Positions 47,976-56,275 of a stretch of 64,000 bases of DNA are shown one piece after another (position 1 is the first letter of the stretch; the number at the start of each line of letters is the position of its first letter). The stretch covers positions 1 to 64,000 of the forward strand of contig NZ_JABKKE010000015.1 in NCBI RefSeq assembly GCF_013166575.1. The letters are read 5' to 3'. The translations under genes were made by a program, and so were the position numbers. This DNA is from Xylanibacter rodentium. GTDB lineage: Bacteria; Bacteroidota; Bacteroidia; Bacteroidales; Bacteroidaceae. Below the pieces are notes generated by a model. That model saw nothing but the letters and a program-made list of their open reading frames with translations. It searched no databases and was not told where the DNA came from.

Positions 47976-49058
47976 TTATTTTAGTGTATATCTATATAAT
48001 TTGTTTTCACTGCTTACGGCATAGAGACGTTTTTTCTTATCGTAATAAGCTATGTATATTATATTTTGGTCCAACATATAAGCAGCTTGTAATTGCCCGT
48101 TCCAGTCATATAAATGGATGAATGAGCATCGGTTTTCATCGTTTTCTCCGATAATATCTTTATAAAGATTTCCGTCTTTCAATATAATGAAGCAGTCATC
48201 ATTTACGCATGCAGAAGTGTTGAAATACCTCAAATGTTCTTTTATCGTGCTTTCGCTACCCTCTTGCTCAATAAAATCGTATGTGTAGCAATCCGGATTA
48301 ATAACGCCCAACATTTTTTTTGTTGAAAAGTCGAATATATTTACAATATCTATAAAGTTAGACACACTGATGGCTTTCGATCCATTGGGTTTTATCCAAA
48401 TATCACTCGAATAAGCTGCATCAACCATGTTTGTCCATTCTGGAGCTATGATATTGGGGTATATATTCCATTCAAACTTTGTCTTACCGTTCATCATATA
48501 GTATTGTGGTGCTATATATACAGCATCACGGGCATCCTTATAACTTACTCTTTTATAGACAAACATTGAATTATCACCGATGTGATAGACATTATAAAAA
48601 TACCTATCTACATTTTCCTTTATTATATTGGTAAGTATACATTCGTTTGCCTCTACGGATTTTTCTATATCAATAGTTTTTGTGCATAGGCCATCAAGCA
48701 CGTACAGCAGGGGTGAGCCATTTTTATCTCTTCCGCAGTATACGGCTCGGGGAGTTGCAATAAATTCGTTACGTGCATGCCCAACACGTCCAAAACCAGC
48801 AACAACAGAATCATTCTTCATATTCAATACTTGAAAAAGAGTGTCTTTGCTTTTTTGAGTTATGATGAGATAATTGTCAATGTTACTTAAATGTCTTATA
48901 TCTGAGAATATTTCATTTTCTTTGTTGTAATAGATAGTATCGGTAGGCATCTTATATTTAACACTGACAGTAGCATCCGGATTATAAAACTCGGATGCTT
49001 GTTTACAACTACCAAATAACGTGATGCCAATAATGATATATAATAGTTTCCTTTTCAT
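47976..49058 (-). CDS. 6-bladed beta-propeller lipoprotein (3)
   Basis: A 360-aa lipoprotein starting MKRKLLYIIIGITLFGSC, chosen at 49058 because the upstream ATG at 49097 adds 13 residues that come from a hairpin. Blades are visible as NYLIITQKSKDTLFQVLN, GFGRVGHARNEFIATPRAVYC and VSNFIDIVNIFDFSTKKMLGVIN. It stands between an NVEALA gene (49205) and a thioredoxin-like gene (47973), the full three-gene module. Confidence 0.82.
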   Translation of the reverse strand: MKRKLLYIIIGITLFGSCKQASEFYNPDATVSVKYKMPTDTIYYNKENEIFSDIRHLSNIDNYLIITQKSKDTLFQVLNMKNDSVVAGFGRVGHARNEFIATPRAVYCGRDKNGSPLLYVLDGLCTKTIDIEKSVEANECILTNIIKENVDRYFYNVYHIGDNSMFVYKRVSYKDARDAVYIAPQYYMMNGKTKFEWNIYPNIIAPEWTNMVDAAYSSDIWIKPNGSKAISVSNFIDIVNIFDFSTKKMLGVINPDCYTYDFIEQEGSESTIKEHLRYFNTSACVNDDCFIILKDGNLYKDIIGENDENRCSFIHLYDWNGQLQAAYMLDQNIIYIAYYDKKKRLYAVSSENKLYRYTLK

Positions 49059-49081
49059 ATTATTTGCAATATTTTTATCAT

Positions 49082-49133
49082 AGTTTTGCAAGTACAATCT
49101 TTCTGTTTGAGAAAGATTGGAACTTGCAAAACT
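49082..49133 (-). promoter_or_regulatory. Long intercistronic hairpin after NVEALA peptide gene
   Basis: AGTTTTGCAAGT (49082-49093) pairs with ACTTGCAAAACT (49122-49133), and inside them CAATCTTTCT pairs with AGAAAGATTG, giving a stem of about 22 bp with a small bulge and a five-base loop. No U-run follows on the coding strand, so RNA processing or stabilisation of the upstream peptide mRNA is more likely than termination. Confidence 0.65.
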
Positions 49134-49204
49134 TTGAGTAGTTCGTCTTAGATATTTTTCTTAGAAATAATAGATATGTCTAAATAGAACAAACCATTAA
49201 TCTC

Positions 49205-49534
49205 TTATTTTTTTACTTCTATGACACAAAAGCCTGAAGCAGAATAAGGATCTGCTTTATCTAATTCATTGGGACAATCGTATACTTTTGAAGAATTTGT
49301 CCCTTTTGGGCAAATGTATTCATTTGATCCTTTATTTTCCTCGGTCATGTAACATTTCTGAGTGCGGAATTCTCTAATATCACTATCATCACTCAATGCC
49401 TCAATATTTTCAGTAAGCAAGGCATCCACTTCGTTTCCGTTCATAACATAAGCCTGATAAGACTTCCAACTTCCTGTTCCCACAGCAACCACGCAGACTA
49501 ATGCGAGTGTTGCTTTTAAAAATTTTGTTTTCAT
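49205..49534 (-). CDS. NVEALA-family exported peptide (1)
   Basis: A 109-aa precursor. The N-terminal leader has a charged start and one hydrophobic segment (KATLALVCVVAVGTGSW). A spacer then leads to the family motif, here TENIEALSDDSD. The C-terminal core is polar with four Cys residues. The leader is closely similar to that of the peptide at 60396 (MKTKIIKATLAIVCVVAMG) while the cores differ. Such genes are small, often repeated and always beside propeller genes in Bacteroidota; function unknown. The intergenic DNA on both sides is AT-rich. Confidence 0.85.
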   Translation of the reverse strand: MKTKFLKATLALVCVVAVGTGSWKSYQAYVMNGNEVDALLTENIEALSDDSDIREFRTQKCYMTEENKGSNEYICPKGTNSSKVYDCPNELDKADPYSASGFCVIEVKK

Positions 49535-49620
49535 TATATTTACAAAAAATTATTTTGCCTACTCTTTTATAGATTTTCGGCATACTCTACACTATATTTT
49601 GTATCGCGATTAAAATAAAG

Positions 49621-51930
49621 TCATATCTTGTCATTATCTTTAGTCATCGTCCTGCGGAATCCATGCCGCCACGGATAGTTGATAATATGTTTGAAATGCG
49701 GGCCGCGGCCGGAGGTGTACAGCAGTGCCATTCCGTCACTGTTGTATGGATTTCGGGTAGCAGTCAGCACAACTTCGTCCTCCTTGACGTGCGGTTTGGC
49801 GTTTATCACTTCTTTTGCAAACGCCCTGACATTATGACAACCGAAATTCTCACCTATGAGCAGCACGTTCTTCTCCGCGAGCATGCGGCGCGTAACCCTT
49901 GTGTCGGGCACAAGCGGCATCCGGCACGTCACTGTGTCCCTGTCTATGGGAAGTATTGAGTAGAGATAACTCTCATACTCCTTACGCACGTCTGCCACCA
50001 GCTGACGGTAGACAGCCGATGTGTCGGCAGCATTATATACATAAATGAAAGGACGCGAATAGAAGTCGGCCACAGTGGTGTCGTTAACGGGAAATCTGTA
50101 TTTCACGTGTGTGCGGTGTGCCTTTGTCTTGTCTTTGAAAAAGTCACACGCATCCCGTCCCACAATGAGCCTGTGATAACCGTGATAGCCCTGGCCCGAG
50201 TTTCTCCGCAAGGTCAACCGGTAGGGAATGTGATATTTATCACAGTCTTCCACAAGGTCGGCATACACGCTGAAAGGGCTGTGCGTGTCGGCCGGATCGC
50301 CGTATATAAGCAGCGGTGTGGCGCGCAGATTTCCAAGCATGGTTTCCGGTGCGCATGCCTTATACACATTATCCTCGTCGTTACGCCTATACACCGGAGC
50401 ATACAATGCGATGGCGGCAAACAGGTCCGGGTTTTGCGTCGCCATGCGCAGCGCCCTGTATCCTCCGCTGCAGTTGGCGTGCAGGTAAATCCTGTCAGGG
50501 TCGATATTGTAATGTTCACGGGCATCAGCGATAGCCAGCCGCATTTCGGCCTCGGCAAAAGGCGTCAGGTCTTCATTGAGCATCATTCTTGCTTCGGGCA
50601 TTATCACGAAACAGTCGTATCTGTCGGCCACGGCCTGCATATCGTTTACCACAAACTGATGGGATATCTGCGGACTGAAAAACAGATGATAGCGTTTCTC
50701 GCTGCACGGGCGCATCACTACCACAAGCGGATATTTCCTGCCACGATCCACATTGTTCGGAGTGACAAATATATATCGTTGCGGGCATCCGTCAAGTTCG
50801 GAACGGTAGGTCAGATATTTGAAGTTATACTCATTGGCGTCATTTCCATATGTGCCGTCAATATGCGCGAAGACATGTTCAAGCTGATACGCCAGCCAAG
50901 GCATTTTGAACGGATACCACCTGTCTTCCCGCATCTTCCCCGTAACCGTACCCAACTTCCATACGCGGTATAGCAACTGATCGATCTCGTCAGCCCGCGG
51001 ATGCCCCGTGGACAGCGAGTCGCGCATAGCCGTGAATCTGGCCTCCACATCCTCTATGGCGTATGTCATCACGGGCTGACGTACTGTGTCGCCGCCTATC
51101 ACCATACTGCATATATAGGCCCTGTCAGCCTTCAATCCGGGAACACAGTACTTCACGATGCCTTTCCTGAGCACCGTCTCCGAAGTCTTGTTACCATAAA
51201 CATCGCTGAAAAACAGCTTTATATCATTGTTTGTAACGGCCTGATGGTCGTCTGTCAGCACAATGCTGTCGTTGCTGATGACAGGATTAACGATGTTTCC
51301 CGTATGCTCTTCGGCATACAGCCCGGCCATGCTCGTGCTGTCGTACAGCGTGGCCTCATACCAATATTTCTTTCTTGCGCCCTGTGCCCTTACCAACAAG
51401 GTATTGTCGCCGGCCTTAAGATGAACAGGATATATTTTCATCTCCTTTACATTCACAGGCGTCAGCGAATCACCGTTCACATATTCTTTACATCTCATAC
51501 TGGTATTCACATACAGGAACAGGTCTTTCGCTCTATCCGCCTTTATGGTGCATGAAAGGTAAGTAACCGTTCTTTCGAGTATTCGCGTGGTGTCTGTGAC
51601 ACCTATGCCGAACACCTCTCTCAAGTCCAGCTGGCCGTATCGGGGATGATACGGACCTTTGTGCCACAGCTTTATCGCTGTATCAGGCTTTTCCACCGGC
51701 AAAGAAAAACTGTGGCTGGCAGCGAAATCACGCATCACCACAGAATCATTCTGCATCGTGAAGGGCCCTGCTACATTCCAGTCTTCAAGGCATATCTCCG
51801 TGATTTCACTGTCGCCTGCGTAATACACCGCCGTAACAGGCGGCTTGTCGCAAGCATGAAACAATAAGAGAAGCATCAGGCCGAATGTAGCACTGATGCA
51901 CTTATGTTGGTGTTGATTACGCGCTGTCAT
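49621..51930 (-). CDS. Secreted alpha/beta-hydrolase (prolyl oligopeptidase/esterase-like)
   Basis: A 769-aa exported protein with a lipoprotein-like signal (FGLMLLLLFHAC). The first 350 residues are beta-rich (LFLYVNTSMRCKEYVNGDSL, TLLVRAQGARKKYWYEATLY). An alpha/beta-hydrolase domain follows, with the nucleophile Ser488 in HANCSGGYRALRMATQNPDLF. A possible Asp (LIYGDPADTHSPFS) and a possible His (GQGYHGYHRLI) could complete the triad. It resembles the peptidase S9/esterase-D group. It overlaps the propeller gene upstream by 4 bp, inside the NVEALA locus, so it could process an exported peptide or its modification. Substrate not known. Confidence 0.75.
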   Translation of the reverse strand: MTARNQHQHKCISATFGLMLLLLFHACDKPPVTAVYYAGDSEITEICLEDWNVAGPFTMQNDSVVMRDFAASHSFSLPVEKPDTAIKLWHKGPYHPRYGQLDLREVFGIGVTDTTRILERTVTYLSCTIKADRAKDLFLYVNTSMRCKEYVNGDSLTPVNVKEMKIYPVHLKAGDNTLLVRAQGARKKYWYEATLYDSTSMAGLYAEEHTGNIVNPVISNDSIVLTDDHQAVTNNDIKLFFSDVYGNKTSETVLRKGIVKYCVPGLKADRAYICSMVIGGDTVRQPVMTYAIEDVEARFTAMRDSLSTGHPRADEIDQLLYRVWKLGTVTGKMREDRWYPFKMPWLAYQLEHVFAHIDGTYGNDANEYNFKYLTYRSELDGCPQRYIFVTPNNVDRGRKYPLVVVMRPCSEKRYHLFFSPQISHQFVVNDMQAVADRYDCFVIMPEARMMLNEDLTPFAEAEMRLAIADAREHYNIDPDRIYLHANCSGGYRALRMATQNPDLFAAIALYAPVYRRNDEDNVYKACAPETMLGNLRATPLLIYGDPADTHSPFSVYADLVEDCDKYHIPYRLTLRRNSGQGYHGYHRLIVGRDACDFFKDKTKAHRTHVKYRFPVNDTTVADFYSRPFIYVYNAADTSAVYRQLVADVRKEYESYLYSILPIDRDTVTCRMPLVPDTRVTRRMLAEKNVLLIGENFGCHNVRAFAKEVINAKPHVKEDEVVLTATRNPYNSDGMALLYTSGRGPHFKHIINYPWRHGFRRTMTKDNDKI

Positions 51931-52730
51931 GATAGATTATTTCTTATTATCGTCAATTGATTTCTAAAAAAGTTTGGTTGTTTCTTCATTTTTGCAAGGT
52001 TACCTACTAATAGTAGGTAGAAAAAAGCAACATCAACGGTGTCATCTTTCCACTCTTGAATTATATCGGAAACAGGCTCTGATATATAAAACCCATCGTT
52101 CCCACTGCTACAAAATATTCTTTCTGTAAGAATGGTGTTGATATTCAACTGGGACGATGCAAAACTGTTTAAGACATTCCCTTTATTATCAGTATGGACA
52201 ATCCTTTTCAGTTTGTCAGTTGCCGTGAGATTATAAAACAAGAAGCCATCGTCTACTTTCATGAAGTCAATAGCTGTGAATTTGATTTTTATTCTATCCA
52301 AGAAATTCAATTCAGCATCATATTCTAATACACAACGCCCACCGAAATCAAGAATATAAACACATCCTTCAAATTCCGATATTGATTTGGGGTCCAAATA
52401 TTCCGAACGTCCACGACCAATCTTGTTTATACTATTTTTCAATTCTCCTGTGAGAGAATTGAATACGAACACCGATTTGTCCTTATCTAAAATATAGATA
52501 CAAGAATCATTCATACAAAAATCCTGTATCTGAGACACATAGCACGTGCTATCCACCGAAAGTAGCAATGTATCAATATCAGATATGAATTGACTGCAAT
52601 CTATTGTGTTATTCTCATATCCGGCAATATCTATCAAAGGTGCTTCCTCCAATATAGATTCCTTACTTCTGCAATTTGTCAGTAGTAACAAAACCGAACT
52701 AATAAGTAGAAAAATATAACCTCGCTTCAT
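51927..52730 (-). CDS. 6-bladed beta-propeller lipoprotein (4), short
   Basis: A 267-aa lipoprotein starting MKRGYIFLLISSVLLLLTNC at 52730. The longer frame from 52871 runs back through the NVEALA gene and is rejected. Blades: NDSCIYILDKDKSVFVFNSLTGELKNSI and GRGRSEYLDPKSISEFEGCVYILDFGGRCVLEYDA. It is about 100 residues shorter than its paralogues and ends soon after SDIIQEWKDDTVDVAFF, so the last blades are missing or altered. An 8-bp hairpin (TACCTACT-AAT-AGTAGGTA, 52001-52019) lies at the place where homology should continue. Confidence 0.78.
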   Translation of the reverse strand: MKRGYIFLLISSVLLLLTNCRSKESILEEAPLIDIAGYENNTIDCSQFISDIDTLLLSVDSTCYVSQIQDFCMNDSCIYILDKDKSVFVFNSLTGELKNSINKIGRGRSEYLDPKSISEFEGCVYILDFGGRCVLEYDAELNFLDRIKIKFTAIDFMKVDDGFLFYNLTATDKLKRIVHTDNKGNVLNSFASSQLNINTILTERIFCSSGNDGFYISEPVSDIIQEWKDDTVDVAFFYLLLVGNLAKMKKQPNFFRNQLTIIRNNLS

Positions 52731-52749
52731 TTGCTTTTTAATATGAACT

Positions 52750-53085
52750 TTAGTTGTCATCTGTATGATCTGATGAACAAGAAGAACAGCTATGTGAATG
52801 ACATTCTGTATTTGAAGAATTGGGATCCAAATAACAACTTGCACTATACTCACCTGTCGGTTGGGTAACAATCTTTCCTTCGTATTCTATTTTTTCATAA
52901 CAAGGGGTGTGTATACTTGAATATGTTTGGGGGATTATGACATCACCATCTGCCAATGCCTCGACATTAGCCATAAACAATTCGTCGTCTTCAGCGACAG
53001 AATAGGAAGTATATGCGTGATAAACGCTTGCGGCAGCTATCATAATAATAAAACCTCCAATGATAGAAAACTTTCTTTGTCTCAT
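52750..53085 (-). CDS. NVEALA-family exported peptide (2)
   Basis: A 111-aa precursor. Leader KFSIIGGFIIMIAAASVYHAY, motif ELFMANVEALADGD, then a polar core with five Cys, three of them in the tail ECHSHSCSSCSSDHTDDN, which also contains several His and could bind metal. Its leader and motif match the peptide at 62945 closely at DNA level, but the cores are unrelated. It lies 19 bp upstream of a propeller gene. Confidence 0.87.
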   Translation of the reverse strand: MRQRKFSIIGGFIIMIAAASVYHAYTSYSVAEDDELFMANVEALADGDVIIPQTYSSIHTPCYEKIEYEGKIVTQPTGEYSASCYLDPNSSNTECHSHSCSSCSSDHTDDN

Positions 53086-53236
53086 AATTTATTAATGTTT
53101 AAAGAGTTAATATTTTACCGAAAAAATTAAACGGCAGGATTCGCCTTATGTTGTATCTTTGATTTTCTTTCTTCCAATATGTTATTGCATTTTTATAAAG
53201 CATTTCTTTGCCGATGGCTTCAATTATAATTCATAT

Positions 53237-53425
53237 TACATGTTGATGAAGTTGAATTATCATGATATGCCATATTTTTTAATGTGTATCTACATTGTCC
53301 TGCCACGGAATTATCTTACTTCGGACCAACTCCCTTATGCCGTAAATCGTGCTTTGGCGACTATGGGTAATAACCTTGTGATTAACTTCAAAGAACATGC
53401 AGCTTTATTTTGTTGACTAACTTAA
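53237..53425. pseudogene. Gene debris: thioredoxin-like fragment and element end
   Basis: On the minus strand about 49 bp (53237-53285) read MAYHDNSTSSTCN, matching MTYYDNLISSTCN from the end of the protein at 47287; the surrounding frame is broken. At 53407-53425 the sequence ATTTTGTTGACTAACTTAA is the mirror of the element C terminal repeat. The plus-strand frame 53159-53416 that spans both is therefore not a real gene, though its central part (LPYAVNRALATMGNNLVI) may come from another lost gene. Confidence 0.55.
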
Positions 53426-53445
53426 AATAACTCCTTTGATGGATA

Positions 53446-54444
53446 TTAGTAATCTAATTTATAAGTATATATGACATTCGGCTTATTTGATATTATTGCA
53501 TATAGAATACCTTCTTCTGAAATACAATAATTATCAATTGGAATATCAAAGGTCAAGCGTTGCTTTAATATCCCATCCCATGTCCAGATTTGCATTTCTC
53601 GAGGTCGCTGTTCGTTATCCAACTCATAAAAACCGTCTATACCTATTTCTGAATTATTATACATAACGGCAATATATGAACTATTCCATTTTATTTTATA
53701 ATAACAGTATTCATGTTCATCTTTAATTCGTTTTTTGTTGGTATTCTTTATTCTTATTTCCTCTAATAATTTCCCTTGAAGGTCATAACAACGTATCAAA
53801 TCACGACATCTGTGAAAATCCCAAATAACATTCTTTCCCTCTGTCCCTGCCGATATTGAACTATTAAAAAAGAAATTATCGTTGCCCTTCAATGCAGGGG
53901 CTGCGTAATCTCCAAAACCGGAATAATGTCCGTCTTTATATAATAAATGTTCATTTCCTTTTCCGTCTGTGAATCCAGACGTAATATAAACATCTCTTCC
54001 AACTCTTAGAACATGATTCAACGCGTCCGGAATTTTTATTATATGTTCGTTTACAAATTGGATAGTATCTTTTTTTAATAAAAATTCTTTTATTATATTA
54101 CGTGAAAGTACAAAAAACGAAGAATCTGTATTAGAAAAATAATCATTACGCAAAGATACCATTTCATATTTCGCATGTCCCTTACTTATACTTGAACAGA
54201 CGTATTCAAAATTGTCACATGAAAATATAGAGACTAAAGAATCTTTTCGTTGAGGTTCCATTATAATTAACTTATCGTTTAATGTATTTATGCTTTCAGG
54301 ATATACCAAAATTGAATCTATCAAATGAGATTCCATCCTGCAATTTTTTACTTTGTATTCCGACAGGTCGCAAGTACGTTGTTTGGTTGAGCCACAAGAC
54401 ACAAACAATAACAATGGTATATAATATAAAAAAGATAATTTCAT
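53446..54444 (-). CDS. Propeller-type lipoprotein (5), TolB-like
   Basis: A 332-aa lipoprotein starting MKLSFLYYIPLLLFVSC at 54444. The upstream ATG at 54486 lies in an intercistronic hairpin and is rejected. It resembles the TolB-like 6-bladed group more than BF3164-type: SFFVLSRNIIKEFLLKKDTIQFV, RCRDLIRCYDLQGKLLEEIRI, REMQIWTWDGILKQRLTFDIPIDNYCISEEG. It follows an NVEALA gene, as in the other modules. The AT content is very high. Confidence 0.78.
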   Translation of the reverse strand: MKLSFLYYIPLLLFVSCGSTKQRTCDLSEYKVKNCRMESHLIDSILVYPESINTLNDKLIIMEPQRKDSLVSIFSCDNFEYVCSSISKGHAKYEMVSLRNDYFSNTDSSFFVLSRNIIKEFLLKKDTIQFVNEHIIKIPDALNHVLRVGRDVYITSGFTDGKGNEHLLYKDGHYSGFGDYAAPALKGNDNFFFNSSISAGTEGKNVIWDFHRCRDLIRCYDLQGKLLEEIRIKNTNKKRIKDEHEYCYYKIKWNSSYIAVMYNNSEIGIDGFYELDNEQRPREMQIWTWDGILKQRLTFDIPIDNYCISEEGILYAIISNKPNVIYTYKLDY

Positions 54445-54470
54445 AAAAATACTTTTTAGAATTAACACTG

Positions 54471-54509
54471 AAATGGAGTTGGTCATATATCACATGGCCA
54501 ACTCCATTT
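54471..54509 (-). promoter_or_regulatory. Intercistronic hairpin between NVEALA (3) and propeller (5)
   Basis: AAATGGAGTTGG (54471-54482) pairs perfectly with CCAACTCCATTT (54498-54509), a 12-bp stem with a 15-nt loop. On the coding strand the trailing U-run is short (UUU), so it may be an mRNA processing or attenuation point rather than a full terminator. Confidence 0.6.
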
Positions 54510-54521
54510 TTTTATAATACT

Positions 54522-54793
54522 TTACTTACACTCATCTTTATCTGATGCGGATTTACATTTTACCTCAGATCCACATGGACTACACTTATAAACAGTTAGG
54601 TCTCCACCTTCACCAGTCCACGAAGAATAGCATGTAAGCTTTTTACCGGCATCACTTTCACCTGACGCAGATAATGCCTCTACGTTTTCAATAAATAAAT
54701 TACTTTCAGAGCTACTTGGAATTGTTTTATAACAAACAGCTCCTCCACTGATTACCATCGCACAAACAGCAATAAAATAGAATTTTTTCTCAT
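54522..54793 (-). pseudogene. NVEALA-family exported peptide (3) with frameshift in the leader
   Basis: The readable part is 78 aa: motif LFIENVEALSASGES and a core with five Cys (YKCSPCG, VKCK, DECK). It lacks a normal N-terminus. Fifty nucleotides upstream an ATG at 54793 begins MRK, but an A6 run then throws the frame into a stop. One more A would give MRKKFYFIAVCAMVISGGAV, a perfect signal segment continuous with the rest. The gene is thus off by a single base in a homopolymer: a mutation, a phase-variable switch or a sequencing error. The thioredoxin-like gene ends 18 bp upstream. Confidence 0.75.
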
Positions 54794-54811
54794 AATTGAT
54801 TATTGTTTAAA

Positions 54812-55396
54812 TTAATACTTTATTATGGACATTACTGTCCTTTTATAAATATCTTCAAGGTTTTTACTGTTTAAAGGATTACCAACGAACAAAATACTGT
54901 CATGCTTATTCAAAAGAAATTGATGAAACTTACTATTCTTTGGAAATTCTCTGTTGGCCGCTCTAAAATAATATGCGGTATCAATATACACATGACTTTT
55001 TAGTCCAGATGACTCAATGGAAAGGTAAATATCCATAAGTGATTCAGCGTTTTTAGGAACTACTATAAAAACGTATCTAAGTTTTCCATCATACAGTTTT
55101 GCTTCATCTATAAAATCATTCCACATATACATTCTGTCCAATGCACAAGGAGAACATTCTGAAGAATCGACATATACAACAAATCGCAAATCCGGTTCAA
55201 CACTATCTACAATAACTGTATCAACAGCCTGTATCCTACATTGCATCTTGTTTAAACAAAGATTTATAGGATGAGACCGCATTTTCTCCAATGTCTCTTT
55301 TACAGAATCTTCTCCGCTGTCACATCCCGACAGCATTGCTATGGCATTTATTATAAGACAACTTGCCAAAACAAAAATAATATATTTTTTATACAT
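54812..55396 (-). CDS. Thioredoxin-like lipoprotein (CSPC)
   Basis: A 194-aa lipoprotein (lipobox MLSGC25). The redox motif is Cys81-Ser-Pro-Cys84 after the strand RFVVYVDSSE. A helix (MYMWNDFIDEA), KLRYVFIVVP and the C-terminal FHQFLLNKHDSILFVGNPLNSKNLEDI complete the fold. It belongs with the proteins at 47287, 58534 and 61052. A terminator-like stem (55437-55468) lies just upstream, so this gene probably begins a new transcript together with NVEALA (3) and propeller (5). Confidence 0.8.
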   Translation of the reverse strand: MYKKYIIFVLASCLIINAIAMLSGCDSGEDSVKETLEKMRSHPINLCLNKMQCRIQAVDTVIVDSVEPDLRFVVYVDSSECSPCALDRMYMWNDFIDEAKLYDGKLRYVFIVVPKNAESLMDIYLSIESSGLKSHVYIDTAYYFRAANREFPKNSKFHQFLLNKHDSILFVGNPLNSKNLEDIYKRTVMSIIKY

Positions 55397-55436
55397 CGCT
55401 TTCTTTTCAACTTTTTATTGTTTATAAAGATTAATT

Positions 55437-55468
55437 AAAACCGACACTTCTGTTCCGGCGGTCGGTTT
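55437..55468 (-). terminator. Intrinsic terminator upstream of thioredoxin-like gene
   Basis: On the minus strand AAACCGAC pairs with GTCGGTTT across a 15-nt loop, and TTTT then AATT follow. It separates the small beta-rich gene at 55692 from the thioredoxin-like gene at 54812. Confidence 0.7.
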
Positions 55469-55518
55469 CACCATATATCCATTGTATAAATACATGATGC
55501 CGAATATTTCGGGAAAAA

Positions 55519-55558
55519 GATGTGTGCCGGAAAAATAAAAAACTATACGGCACACATC
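55519..55558. promoter_or_regulatory. Hairpin shared with the 61-kb and 63-kb repeats
   Basis: GATGTGTGCCG pairs with CGGCACACATC (11 bp) around an AT-rich loop. The same GTGTGCCGG/CCGGCACAC stem appears in the two 240-bp intergenic repeats, and in all three places it is followed on the plus strand by CATGGTAT. Confidence 0.6.
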
Positions 55559-55691
55559 ACGATAATCATGGTATCAGTCCTACTACTAAACTATTATTTT
55601 ACAGAGAAAAACTGCAATACAACTCACTGGCCAAGCCATCGGCTGCAACAACGCTTATAGAATGGTCATGCGGGCTGTTTCATTTGGTTAT

Positions 55692-56117
55692 CTATATTAC
55701 TATATCCCCATAAAAATAATAACCACCGCGATACAGACGTATCTCGTATTCACCGGCAAAGCCGTTCGGAATCTCCACCGTCTCGGCACTTTCGAGCACC
55801 TCGGATGAATATACAGTATAACTGTCTCCGTTTTCGTATTTTGCCACTAATTGAATCTCGTCGAAAGAATATCCGTCCAGATATACCGTATGTCCGTCCA
55901 TGTATATGGATGGTATCTGCATTGGAGATCTTCCGATGCCTGTGCCCTTTTCTATCGGATTTTCATAAAATACACGCAAATCTATATAGATGCGATTCTG
56001 ACCTTTATCGACAAGGTCTACATTCACTGCCACATTGTCCTTATTGTCCGCTGTCACATTTCCGGCAAATGCCGACATTATTAAAAGGCATGTAGTTAAT
56101 AATTGTTTTCTGTTCAT
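55692..56117 (-). CDS. Small secreted beta-rich protein
   Basis: A 141-aa protein with signal peptide MNRKQLLTTCLLIMSAFAGNVTA. The start at 56117 is chosen because the 32 residues further upstream are not conserved in the copy at 63536. The mature part is beta-rich (RIYIDLRVFYENP, SIYMDGHTVYLDGYSFDEIQLVA, EYEIRLYRGGYYFYGDI), resembling the short DUF3244-type secreted proteins of Bacteroidales, but I am not sure of the family. A damaged second copy is at 63536-63957. It directly follows the TPR-HTH gene in transcription order. Confidence 0.75.
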   Translation of the reverse strand: MNRKQLLTTCLLIMSAFAGNVTADNKDNVAVNVDLVDKGQNRIYIDLRVFYENPIEKGTGIGRSPMQIPSIYMDGHTVYLDGYSFDEIQLVAKYENGDSYTVYSSEVLESAETVEIPNGFAGEYEIRLYRGGYYFYGDIVI

Positions 56118-56275
56118 GTTTAATGATCGTTTTAAATTTTGTACAAAAGTAACAAAAAAGAATAAATTTCCCAAATAATCTTTATACACATAATACACAC
56201 CTCCGGAAAACAACTTTTACAACCTGTTTACACTCAATGCGTTACGTACAATAATACACAAAATACACAGCAGCG

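Noticed and set aside
53159..53416. Plus-strand frame of 85 aa that might encode a transposase end
   Set aside because: Its first part lies antisense to a thioredoxin-like relic and its last codons lie in an element terminal repeat; no transposase motif is present.
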